A stretch of DNA of 64,000 bases, from the NCBI RefSeq assembly GCF_000830985.1, contig NZ_CP007151.1, positions 372,001 to 436,000 of the forward strand, given 5' to 3'. Positions 28,251-36,715 of this stretch are shown here, one piece after another. Below the pieces are notes generated by a model. That model had not been told where the DNA came from and searched no databases. It saw nothing but the letters and a program-made list of their open reading frames with translations. The stretch is from Marinobacter similis. GTDB lineage: Bacteria; Pseudomonadota; Gammaproteobacteria; Pseudomonadales; Oleiphilaceae. The position numbers and the translations under genes are program-made. Position 1 is the stretch's first letter. Each line of letters starts with the position of its first letter.

Positions 28251-28811
28251 ACGAATTAGCGGTAACGGCTTCATAGAGACTGTGTTGCGACGCCACATAG
28301 TGATGCTGTTGCCAGAATTTGGCCCCATCGAGGCCTTCCCGAAAGCAGGCCAGAGCGGCGCTACTGTTCGTTAATGTTGCGATGGCTTGAAGTGCCTGTG
28401 ATTGCTTCAGACCTGTCTTGCGGCTGGCGATGTGAGCACGATGCCAGCAAGGGAGTCAGAATGCCGAACGGAGTGCTCGCAAAGTGCACAGGCTGCCCCG
28501 TAAAGCCAATTAGCAGCATAGGCTCGAACGGTGGCAGGGGAGTCGGCCAGGTCGAGACCACGAGTCCTGCAGTCCCGTTCTTGCAGGCCAGCAAGAATAT
28601 GAAGCTGGGTGAACAGTTCCGTCCGATCAGGCGCGGAAACCGGTGGCATCATGCCTACGCCCGTCCAGTCGGCAATTCCTGCCGTTCTCATGTGGCTGCC
28701 TTGCAGTCCATCCACCGGTGCTGAGCGAACCAACGCGACCATTCGAAAGGCCATTAATAGCACCAGCGCTACCAGCCCAACCTGCGTCACCAAAATCAGC
28801 CCGTCTGCCAT
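28243..28811 (-). CDS. Hypothetical membrane-anchored protein, one frameshift
   Basis: The repaired length is 189 residues. An N-terminal transmembrane helix (I-L-V-T-Q-V-G-L-V-A-L-V-L-L-M-A-F) precedes a helical soluble domain (L-A-G-L-Q-E-R-D-C-R-T-R-G, then after repair H-I-A-S-R-K-T-G-L-K-Q-S-Q-A-L-Q). The frame breaks near 28440, where one G is missing; the downstream frame runs on to a stop at 28243. The start is taken at ATG 28811; a TTG five codons earlier is possible. No family recognised. Confidence 0.45.
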
Positions 28812-28977
28812 AACATTCGAATCCAAGCATTAAGAAGATAAGCAGATTGTAACGGAATGTAATCGGGCGTCAGAGCTAACGGATTGGCAGAATGCGCCAA
28901 AACCTAGGGGTTATCTTCGATTTGTGATTGGGGTCCCACTGATTAGGCTTCTGAGTGGTCTGAGGGCAGTGTCGGCC

Positions 28978-30444
28978 CTAACAGGTTGGCATGGTCTGGA
29001 GTGCCAGCTTCCGCCTAATGAAGCGGCCCAAAATATCCACGCCGATATTCAGCAGCGCAGTAATAACGATTAGCACCATGGCCCGGTCGAACTGGATGTT
29101 TTGGATGGCGCTATCAACGTAGAAACCGAGGGTATAGATACCCAGAATGCCCAGGATTGCGGTTTCCCGCATGATGATTTCCCAGCGATAGAACAGGAAA
29201 GCCAGGAACGCTCGGTACACACGGGGTACCAGTTCATAGGTGTATCGGTTGAAGCCGGTTATGGCGTCGGGGCGCAGCTGTATTGCACTGGACTGCCGTC
29301 CGATCAAATGTCCGATGATTCCGCCATTATGCAGGGCCAGGGCGATTACCGCTGGCAACATTGATGGCCCCCAGAGCTGCAAGAGAATGTACGCGAGAAT
29401 GTACTCTGGCGTAGAGCGGGCTATGACCAGAAATATGTGTCCGCCAGTTCGGCGCGCCGGCCCGCCAAAGTGGCTGGATATCAACGGAAAGGTCAGCAGG
29501 GCAATCAATCCCGTCGCCACCAGGGCAATCTGGGTCAGCACCAGGGTGTTCCAGATGCCGGGCAGGGCCTCGGTCGCCATCACATCCCCAAGCCAGGGCA
29601 TCAGGCCACTAAGTCCGTCACCGTTCCGTAAGGGTGACGGAATAATATCCTGGGTAAAGAACCGCTCGACATTGCCCCAGACGATGGGCAAGCCCTCACC
29701 GAGAAAAAACGGCGCACCAAGGATGTAGACCGGAAGCAGCTTGGGCTTCACCCAAAGCGGCATAGTCGCGATCAGGACATAAAACAGAATCAGCATGGCC
29801 CCGGCTTCGGAGTAATGGCCCTGGGAAAAGGCCGATTCCAGGAAGAAGCCCAGGGTTGGTAACCCGACAAAGCCGAGGATCGCGCTGGACCGCAAACCGC
29901 ACTCCAGTCGGTAGGCGGTGTAGGTTCTCAGCTGAACCCAGCAATCCGGAATGCGGGTGTACAGAAAGGCGGATACTACGCCGGTTCTTGGCGGCAGAAG
30001 GCGGCCTGGAGTTGGATCCGCCTCTTCAAAGATCTCGGAATAAACCTTGGCAAATATACCGGCGTAAGGGATCGCAATGGCCAGTACACCGGTGAGCGGG
30101 TGAAAGCCAAAGAACTGCAGAAATATCAGAGCCCAGAAAAGCTCGTGGATGGCGCGGATGAACGCGCAAAAAGTGCGCACTACCGGGTTGCGATAGACCA
30201 GTGACAGAACAAAACCGCACAGACTGCCCAGCGCCACACCCACGAAGGCGAACGCTACTGTGCGCAACAAAGCCACTGCAATACCCTCGGAACTGAAAAA
30301 GTCCGGAGTGATAACGCCCATGAAAAATCGGCCCAGGTCTTTCCAGGGATTAGCGGCCGTGATCGCAATGTCGGCAAACAGCAGCGCGACCAGGGCAATG
30401 GCGACAAATAGAAAACTGACTCGAACCGTGGGTGAGGAGAACAT
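28978..30444 (-). CDS. PhnE-like ABC importer permease, two fused permease domains (putative selenium-compound uptake)
   Basis: This 488-residue inner-membrane protein contains two binding-protein-dependent permease domains in one chain (about residues 40-245 and 290-480). Each has an EAA-like loop; the second reads L-V-P-R-V-Y-R-A-F-L-A-F-L-F-Y-R-W-E. The domains resemble PhnE of phosphonate importers, which is normally a single-domain homodimer. It follows the ATPase gene by eight bases. Its position beside selD and a senB-like gene points to import of a selenium compound rather than a phosphonate. Confidence 0.75.
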   Translation of the reverse strand: MFSSPTVRVSFLFVAIALVALLFADIAITAANPWKDLGRFFMGVITPDFFSSEGIAVALLRTVAFAFVGVALGSLCGFVLSLVYRNPVVRTFCAFIRAIHELFWALIFLQFFGFHPLTGVLAIAIPYAGIFAKVYSEIFEEADPTPGRLLPPRTGVVSAFLYTRIPDCWVQLRTYTAYRLECGLRSSAILGFVGLPTLGFFLESAFSQGHYSEAGAMLILFYVLIATMPLWVKPKLLPVYILGAPFFLGEGLPIVWGNVERFFTQDIIPSPLRNGDGLSGLMPWLGDVMATEALPGIWNTLVLTQIALVATGLIALLTFPLISSHFGGPARRTGGHIFLVIARSTPEYILAYILLQLWGPSMLPAVIALALHNGGIIGHLIGRQSSAIQLRPDAITGFNRYTYELVPRVYRAFLAFLFYRWEIIMRETAILGILGIYTLGFYVDSAIQNIQFDRAMVLIVITALLNIGVDILGRFIRRKLALQTMPTC

Positions 30445-30452
30445 GGGAGGTG

Positions 30453-31103
30453 TCAGTATAGTGGAGTGATGTCGGCGGGAGTCAGTCGTTCGCTGTAGTC
30501 ATCAAGAGCGATCTGACCATCCTGAATACCAACGATGCGGGTGCAATACTGAAGAGCCAATTCAATATCGTGCAAAGCCACAACACTGGTGGGAAATCGC
30601 TTGCTCATCAGTTTCATTACCAGGTGAGACATGGGGCCATCCAGCGCCGACACAGGCTCATCCGCCAATAACATGTCTGCTTTGCGAAATACCGCCCTGG
30701 CGATCGCGACCCTTTGCCGTTGCCCGCCGGACAGGGAAGCGGTCGGCACCCAGATTTTTTCCGGCATGGAAAGATCTTTGAGCAGCGCGCGAACGGCAGC
30801 GGAGTCTTTGGAGAACGGGCGGATCAGCGTAAGGGTGTTGTACCAGGTTGGGTGGGCGTCAAGTTGACCCATATACACGTTGTGGAACACGGGCAGGGCA
30901 TTTACCAGTCCAAGGTCTTGCGGAACCAGGGAAGAGGTACGGCCTACCTGCTGATGAATCAGGCTGATCAAGGTCGACTTACCTGCGCCGCTCTTGCCGA
31001 CCAGCGCAACTCGCTCTCCTTTTTTTACCTGGAGAGAAAGCGGGCCAATTACCCGCTCCCCTCCGAACGAGGCCGATAGGCCTGACAGATCAAATCCGGA
31101 CAT
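30453..31103 (-). CDS. PhnC-like ABC importer ATPase (putative selenium-compound uptake)
   Basis: This 216-residue ATPase has Walker A G-K-S-G-A-G-K-S-T, Q-loop V-P-Q-D-L-G-L-V, signature L-S-G-G-Q-R-Q-R-V, Walker B M-L-L-A-D-E-P-V-S-A-L-D and H-loop V-V-A-L-H-D-I-E. It is shorter than PhnC (about 250), which suits a dedicated subgroup. Its start overlaps the stop of the binding-protein gene and it is followed closely by the fused permease, so the three-gene importer is one transcript. Confidence 0.8.
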   Translation of the reverse strand: MSGFDLSGLSASFGGERVIGPLSLQVKKGERVALVGKSGAGKSTLISLIHQQVGRTSSLVPQDLGLVNALPVFHNVYMGQLDAHPTWYNTLTLIRPFSKDSAAVRALLKDLSMPEKIWVPTASLSGGQRQRVAIARAVFRKADMLLADEPVSALDGPMSHLVMKLMSKRFPTSVVALHDIELALQYCTRIVGIQDGQIALDDYSERLTPADITPLY

Positions 31104-31972
31104 TAATCGATGATTCCGATCTGTTTTCCTACCACTTCAATGGGCTTATAGGCGTCATTGGAAACAGGGATAAAGCCAGAACGCGGGAAGCTGTTGAGCA
31201 GCTCTTCATCCTTCATGTTTAGCAGTGCCTGCTGAACGCGATCCGTAAAGCCTTCGCCAAACCGCTCGTCCGCATCACCGCGAATGCTCCACTGGTAATT
31301 GGGGTAGCTAGGTGTCGTCCAGATGACTTTGACCGCGTCGGTGTCCACGTTGCCGTCTTTGGTCTCTTTGTCCCAGACCGAAAAGTTGATAGCGCCCACT
31401 TCATAAGTGCCTGCCTCAACCAGACGCAAGGTGCGAGTATGGTTACCGCTGAAACCAACCCGTGAGAACACGTCGTCTGGTGCTTCATTGAAAGCTTCGC
31501 GGATGTAGTATTCAGGGATCAGACGGCCAGAAGTTGAACCTTTCGAGCCAAACGTAAAGGTCTTCCCGCGCAGTTCCTCAGGCAGATTCTCTGCTTCGTC
31601 GAGACCAGTGCTTTTGTGGGCGATTATATGAGAATAAAAAGCCTCGTCTTCAACACCCTGTGCGATCGCCTGGGAGCCGGGCACCAGCGAGCGTGCCTGA
31701 ACACCAGACAGGCCGCCAAACCAGGCCAGCTGTACCTGATTGTTGCGAAATGCAGACACTGCTGCGGCGTAGGATTTCACCGGGATGTAGCGAACATCAA
31801 CGTCCAGGTTCTCCGACAAGTAATCTGCGATACCACGGAAACGCTCAACAAGCTTGGTTTCATCTTCGTCAGGAATCGCAGTGAATACGAGAGTCTCGGC
31901 TGAAACAGCGGCCGAACAAGCGAAAAACACGACACTTGCGGCGGCGAATTTCCTTATCATATTGAGAGCCAT
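31103..31972 (-). CDS. PhnD-like periplasmic binding protein (putative selenate/selenium ABC transporter, TIGR04553 type)
   Basis: This 289-residue exported protein has a signal peptide (F-A-A-A-S-V-V-F-F-A-C-S-A-A-V-S-A) cut before E-T-L-V-F-T-A-I-P-D-E-D. The fold is PhnD-like: L-V-E-R-F-R-G-I-A-D-Y-L-S, Q-V-Q-L-A-W-F-G-G-L-S-G-V-Q-A-R, and a ligand loop K-G-S-T-S-G-R-L-I-P. A PhnD subgroup found beside selD has been named as putative selenate binding protein, and this gene fits by context. The start with AAGGAT upstream is preferred over a longer frame. Confidence 0.75.
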   Translation of the reverse strand: MALNMIRKFAAASVVFFACSAAVSAETLVFTAIPDEDETKLVERFRGIADYLSENLDVDVRYIPVKSYAAAVSAFRNNQVQLAWFGGLSGVQARSLVPGSQAIAQGVEDEAFYSHIIAHKSTGLDEAENLPEELRGKTFTFGSKGSTSGRLIPEYYIREAFNEAPDDVFSRVGFSGNHTRTLRLVEAGTYEVGAINFSVWDKETKDGNVDTDAVKVIWTTPSYPNYQWSIRGDADERFGEGFTDRVQQALLNMKDEELLNSFPRSGFIPVSNDAYKPIEVVGKQIGIID

Positions 31973-32154
31973 TTGAGGATCCTTTCTTTCCGGGGATGGT
32001 TCATTATTTGGGTTGTAAGCTGCCGAAAATACTGGCTTCATCAGCATACCGTGATTTAATACGTCTCGGAACAGCTATACGATTGCCGTCCAGAAAAAGT
32101 GCTGCCTGACGGGAAAAATATCGTCGAACGCAAACGAGTAGGAATTCAGCCGCC

Positions 32155-33138
32155 ATGCACATCATTCTGATCACACCTGCGCCCTCAGGCTCACGGGCTG
32201 GAAACCGGGCAACAGCGGATCGTTGGGCATCGCTGCTAGAAAAGGTCGGGCATAAAGTCAGTGTTGTCACCGAGTACGAGGGTGCCCCCTGCGACCTATT
32301 CATCGCACTGCATGCCTGGCGCAGCCACGATGCTATTCAGACCTTTCGCAAATGCTGGCCGGAAACGCCGTTAGTTCTGGTGCTGACCGGCACGGACATT
32401 TACCGGCATCAACGGGAGTATCCGCTTCCTACCCGGGCATCCATGGCTGCGGCCGATGTGCTGATCGGTTTGCACGCGTTGGTTTCGGCCGACATCCCTG
32501 AGGAGTTCGCCGGCAAACTACTTACCCTCTACCAATCCGCCGATGAGATCCCGCCCGCCACTAACAAAGCGGCTGCGAGCGGAACGTTCGATGTTTGCGT
32601 GATCGGCCATTTGCGGGAAGAAAAGGATTCGCTGCGTGCGGCGATGGCTGCCCGATTGCTGCCAGATGAATCCACGGTGCGCATTCTCAATGCCGGCAAG
32701 CCACACAATGCACAATGGCAAGCTTTAGCAGAACAGGAGGTGGCCGAGAACCCACGCTTCCAGTGGCTCGGTGAGCTGGACAAGCCCACCACTCAAGACC
32801 TGATGGCGCAGTGCCAGTTGATGGTCATGAGTTCGGTGATGGAAGGCGGTGCCAACGTAATATCGGAAGCCTGCCGGGCAGGGCTGCCGATCTTAGCCTC
32901 AGACATTCCCGGCAATCGGGGGTTGCTGGGCAATGACTATGAGGGTTATTACCCGGCTAAGGACCAGGCGGCTCTGGCCATATTGCTGCAGAAAGCAGAA
33001 TCCGATTCGGCATATCTGAGGCGTCTGACAGAGCAGGTGAGTGAGCTTGCCCCTCTGTTCACACCAGAGAACGAACAACATTCACTGGAGCGGGCACTGG
33101 AAATGGCTTTCCAGCGCCGCTCCAATCTCGAGGGCTAG
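32155..33138 (+). CDS. senB: Selenosugar synthase SenB-like glycosyltransferase (TIGR04348 type)
   Basis: This 327-residue GT4-like glycosyltransferase has MHIILITPAPSGSRAGNR-ATADRW at the N-terminus, V-L-T-G-T-D-I-Y, and the nucleotide-sugar site S-S-V-M-E-G-G-A-N-V-I-S-E-A. This is the family found next to selD. In selenoneine producers SenB joins selenophosphate to a UDP-sugar to give a selenosugar. It converges on the selD fusion gene and diverges from the importer. No SenA (EgtB-like) gene is visible in the window, so the end product here is open. Confidence 0.75.
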   Translation: MHIILITPAPSGSRAGNRATADRWASLLEKVGHKVSVVTEYEGAPCDLFIALHAWRSHDAIQTFRKCWPETPLVLVLTGTDIYRHQREYPLPTRASMAAADVLIGLHALVSADIPEEFAGKLLTLYQSADEIPPATNKAAASGTFDVCVIGHLREEKDSLRAAMAARLLPDESTVRILNAGKPHNAQWQALAEQEVAENPRFQWLGELDKPTTQDLMAQCQLMVMSSVMEGGANVISEACRAGLPILASDIPGNRGLLGNDYEGYYPAKDQAALAILLQKAESDSAYLRRLTEQVSELAPLFTPENEQHSLERALEMAFQRRSNLEG

Positions 33139-33158
33139 GCTAGGGGAAACCCCATCGA

Positions 33159-35435
33159 TCAATCCCTGAGTGAGATAGGTTCGATGGCACCCTGCATGTC
33201 CTGGGCTGTAACCCGACCGATGATGGCCGTGTGCGGGTAGCCCAGTGCTTTCAGCTCGCGCACGCAGGCCTCAGCCTGATCCGCCGCAACACTGGCAAGC
33301 AGACCACCGGCGGTCTGTGGATCAAAGATCAGCGGGTACCTCGGATGATTTATCCACTTCTCTTGTTCTCTGATACCGCGACGCAAACGGATGTTGGCCG
33401 GCTGCAGTGAACTGAGAATGCCTGCGGCCGCTGTTTCCTCGGCACCCGGTAAAATCGGGATGGCAGACAAATCCAGTTCGGCATCGACGCCAGAAGGCCG
33501 GGTCATCTCAACCAGGTGACCGAGCAATCCGAATCCAGTCACATCGGTACAGGCCTTTGAGCCATAGCGCCGGAGGCATTCAGCGCCGGCTTTATTGGAC
33601 TGGATCATGGAGCTCAGGGCGCTATCAATCCAGCGACCTCTGGCGGCCAGTTTGGCGTGGGCCGCAAACAGAGTTCCGGTACCAATCGGTTTGGTCAGAA
33701 TCAGAACGTCACCGGCACGCAGGCCGCCTTTGCTCATGACTTCGTCCGGATCGATCAGGCCGTTTACCGCAAAGCCTAGAGCCAGTTCCTTGCCTTCGCC
33801 GGTGTGACCACCGACCAGGGCGCAACCCGCTTCGTTCAGAACCTCGACGGCGCCAGACATCATCTGGTAAACGACATCTTCAACCTTGGACTCAATGCCG
33901 TAGGGCACTGTAGCGACGGCAGTGGCACTTTGAGCCTCTGCGCCCATGGCGAATACATCTCCCAGGGCGTGGTTGGCTGCAACTCTGCCAAACACATACG
34001 GGTCGTCAATAAACGCCCGGAAGAAATCCACAGTATGGACCACAGCCTTACCCGCCGGTACCTCCAGCACTGCGGCATCATCGGGCGAATGCAGCCCTAT
34101 GATGATGTCATCCCGATCGATAGGGCGGAGCTCGCCAAGAGCGCGGGAAAGAACCGTACTGCCGACCTTGGCACCACATCCACCGCAACGCATGGCCACT
34201 GCCGAAATTGCCTGAGAGGCTTCTTCCGGGTTCTGGGCCGCAGCCGTATCGGGTAGTTTGGCGTTTTCTTCCATCTCAGGAAGATCGTTGAACTTCTTCA
34301 TGAAGCGACGATCGATCCAGTCTTTCCAGCGCCAGACCGCTGCGCCATCCACTTCGAAATTGCCCCGAGAGGCGATCGCGTACTTGTCGCCAGTGCTGAT
34401 CAGCGCCAGCCAGTTTTTCTGAGGCTGGAAATCCTTGGGCGCTTTACCGAGTGCCAGGCGCTTGAGGTTGTCGGCCAGGGGCGGGCCCTGACGAACCGCG
34501 AACACGCCAGCCTTTTCGCGCGGATGATTGAGAACGTTGGCAATATCGCCGGCAGCAAAGATGCTGTCGTCGTTTTCTGCCTGAAGAGTATCTCGTACCC
34601 GGATAAACAGACCGTCGTCCAGTGCAAGGCCCGTGTCTTTTAGCCACTCAGGCCCACCGGCCCGGGTAACCCACAATACTTCATCAACCTGCTGCGATTC
34701 GCCGGATTCGGTTTGCAGCAGGCCCTCCTGAACTTTCTGCACTGGCGATCCCAGGTGAACCTTTACATTGCGTTCAGCCAGGGTTTTCTCAAACACCGCC
34801 CGTACTTTGGCGTTGTGCGTGGGCAGGATCTGATCAGCGGCATCGAATAGATGGAAATGCAGCTGGTCCGGATCCTTGCCCCGCTGCTTGAGTTCGCGGG
34901 TTAGTCGAAACTGCATGGCCAGCGTTAGTTCCACGCCACCGGCACCGGCGCCCACTACGCCCACAGTCAGCGGGCCTTCGTGATTTTCAATTCGTGAGAG
35001 CAGGGCAAGCCAACGGTTGTTGAACCCGGTGATGGGTTTAACCGGAACGGCATGCTCTGAAGCGCCTTCCACGTCGTTTACTCGGGGGGAGGAGCCTATG
35101 TTGATCGAAAGAAGATCGTACGGAACATCTGGCCGCCCACGGCACAAAACCCGCTTGCTCTCCCGATCGATACCGATCGCTTCAGCTCGATAGAATCGCG
35201 CGCCTGCGAATTCCGCAAGCTTGCTGAGATCGATATGAACATCGTCGTAGCTGTAGTGTCCGGCAACGTAGCCAGGCAGCATACCGGAGTAGGGGGTGTG
35301 GGTGTCACGGCAGATGAGGGTCAGGCGCACGCCGGGTACCGGGTTCATAGCGAACCTTTTAAGTACCCCGACGTGGCTGTGCCCGCCGCCAATCAGGACA
35401 ATATCCCGTAATACAGGCTGGTCAGGCGTGTGCAT
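33159..35435 (-). CDS. selD: Selenophosphate synthase fused to N-terminal FAD/NAD oxidoreductase
   Basis: The protein has 758 residues in two parts. Residues 1 to about 365 form a pyridine-nucleotide-disulfide (NDH-2-like) oxidoreductase with L-I-G-G-G-H-S-H-V-G-V-L and G-V-V-G-A-G-A-G-G-V-E. Residues from about 405 are SelD, which makes selenophosphate from selenide and ATP. The active-site region is M-R-C-G-G-C-G-A-K-V with cysteine, not selenocysteine. G-M-G-A-E-A-Q and the D-V-T-G-F-G-L-L-G-H segment are present. The fused reductase may supply or handle the reduced selenium. The stop is 20 bp from the end of senB. Confidence 0.92.
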   Translation of the reverse strand: MHTPDQPVLRDIVLIGGGHSHVGVLKRFAMNPVPGVRLTLICRDTHTPYSGMLPGYVAGHYSYDDVHIDLSKLAEFAGARFYRAEAIGIDRESKRVLCRGRPDVPYDLLSINIGSSPRVNDVEGASEHAVPVKPITGFNNRWLALLSRIENHEGPLTVGVVGAGAGGVELTLAMQFRLTRELKQRGKDPDQLHFHLFDAADQILPTHNAKVRAVFEKTLAERNVKVHLGSPVQKVQEGLLQTESGESQQVDEVLWVTRAGGPEWLKDTGLALDDGLFIRVRDTLQAENDDSIFAAGDIANVLNHPREKAGVFAVRQGPPLADNLKRLALGKAPKDFQPQKNWLALISTGDKYAIASRGNFEVDGAAVWRWKDWIDRRFMKKFNDLPEMEENAKLPDTAAAQNPEEASQAISAVAMRCGGCGAKVGSTVLSRALGELRPIDRDDIIIGLHSPDDAAVLEVPAGKAVVHTVDFFRAFIDDPYVFGRVAANHALGDVFAMGAEAQSATAVATVPYGIESKVEDVVYQMMSGAVEVLNEAGCALVGGHTGEGKELALGFAVNGLIDPDEVMSKGGLRAGDVLILTKPIGTGTLFAAHAKLAARGRWIDSALSSMIQSNKAGAECLRRYGSKACTDVTGFGLLGHLVEMTRPSGVDAELDLSAIPILPGAEETAAAGILSSLQPANIRLRRGIREQEKWINHPRYPLIFDPQTAGGLLASVAADQAEACVRELKALGYPHTAIIGRVTAQDMQGAIEPISLRD

Positions 35436-36108
35436 CAGATAATTTTCTTAGCTTCGGTACTGAACTGGTCAAATCCTTTGACGCTAGAGAAAGCCTTCAG
35501 TTTTTCCTGATCGGCGGCGGAGGGGTTTGCAATCTGATCGATGGAGGTAATACCTGCGTCCTTCATTTTTTTCGCGGTCGCCGGGCCAATGCCTTTGACC
35601 AGCGTAAGGTCACTTTTGTTTAACGGTTTGGCTGCCTTGGCCGCCGGTTTCTTTGCTGCAGGCTTCTTAGCCGCAGGCTTTTTGGCAGCTGGTTTTTTCG
35701 CTGCGGGCTTCTTGCCAGTCGAATTGGCTGTTGGTGCCTTCTTCGCGGCCGACGTGGCAGCACTGGTTGCAGACTTGGCTTGTTTCTTGGCCTGCTCTGC
35801 CTGTTTTTTAACGTCTTCGGTTACATCTTTGGAGGCGACACCCAGTCGTTCCAGAATGCTGCTTTGCAGTTCATGAAATTCGTTCAGGCGGCGTTCAAAT
35901 TCCTCGTTGAAACGCTTCATCTCGCGATCACGAAGTTCGTCGACCTCTTTGAGAAGCTTTCGTACTGGCTCCTGAACTTGTTGCTGAAGGCTATCGAACT
36001 GCTTCAGCGCATCGTTTACCAGACCTTCAATTTGAGAGGACGTTTTCTCAAACTCTTTATTTACCTTTTTGACAATTTTGTCGACGTTAGGTTTGGCCTT
36101 CTTTGCAT
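35435..36108 (-). CDS. Phasin-like coiled-coil protein with Lys/Ala/Pro repeat and C-terminal helix-hairpin-helix
   Basis: The repaired length is 224 residues. Residues 1-115 are a long amphipathic helix region of phasin type (V-D-K-I-V-K-K-V-N-K-E-F-E). Residues 133-157 are five repeats of K-K-P-A-A. Residues 164-190 carry a helix-hairpin-helix (L-T-L-V-K-G-I-G-P-A-T-A-K-K-M). This resembles histone-like or granule-associated proteins that bind DNA with a basic tail. The start M-A-K-K is reached only if one G is restored after the ATG at 36108. AAGGAG precedes it. Without the G the gene appears fused to the upstream PilZ-like gene. Confidence 0.65.
35638..35713 (-). repeat. Short in-gene repeat coding five K-K-P-A-A units
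   Basis: Five imperfect 15-bp units encode the basic linker of the helix-hairpin-helix protein. They vary at third codon positions, so selection acts on the peptide. Such tails bind DNA non-specifically. Confidence 0.7.
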
Positions 36109-36553
36109 GAAATGTCTCCTTGAGGGTGAGGGCATTACGAACAACGGGAATTAGGCCATTTGCCGGAAGCCGGACATAGACCCTGGCGAACGCTCGATTT
36201 GAGAGACTGTTTCTTCGAGAGCACCTCTCGAATTCGCCGTAGTTTCTCCGCGAGGGAGAGTCGTTATCTGAATCAAACTCAACAAAATCAATTGAATAGT
36301 AGAAGTTACTACAGTGCTTTCTTCGCTCGGTTACCAGGCCGGTCACGCCTTCCGCACGAAGCTTGTCGAAAGGCATATCCATCACCAAGTTCAGAACGAT
36401 GGTGTCACCCGGATTGAACATTTTGTCGGTCTTCATCACGCACCCATACGCATCCAGCTCATAAAGAGAGGCCTCAACCAGCTCCTTTCGGAACAGGCCC
36501 TGCCTGATTCGAAACTGTGCGATAAGGTCCGGTAGTGCTTCAGTCATTAACAT
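36087..36553 (-). CDS. PilZ-like domain protein, frameshifted at its 3' end
   Basis: The repaired length is 155 residues. The core L-V-E-A-S-L-Y-E-L-D-A-Y-G-C-V-M-K-T, F-N-P-G-D-T-I-V-L-N-L-V-M-D-M-P-F and Y-Y-S-I-D-F-V-E-F looks like a PilZ-type beta-barrel, but the arginine-rich cyclic-di-GMP motif is not obvious. With one G restored at 36105 the protein ends ...L-K-E-T-F-H-G-K-E-G-Q-T, overlapping the start of the next gene by 22 bp. As written, the frame reads through into that gene. Confidence 0.5.
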
Positions 36554-36715
36554 GGTCTCGAGTGATTTCCGTATCGGCCTTAGCCTGCCTTCCCTAAGGC
36601 AGCTTGATATTGATTAAACGATAGCCACTGATTTGCAGTTTAGCAACGCTATCAGTGTCCTACGAAAAGGGTTTGAGGCAGTTATTGAACTTATAGCTGC
36701 CTAAACCCATGCCTA

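Noticed and set aside
34170..34200. Possible selenocysteine in SelD
   Set aside because: The active-site segment M-R-C-G-G-C-G-A-K is fully encoded with cysteines and has no in-frame TGA.
35638..35713. Tandem repeat as a possible CRISPR or VNTR locus
   Set aside because: It lies inside a gene, encodes a K-K-P-A-A linker and varies at third codon positions, so it is a protein repeat. No CRISPR array or cas gene is present anywhere in the window.
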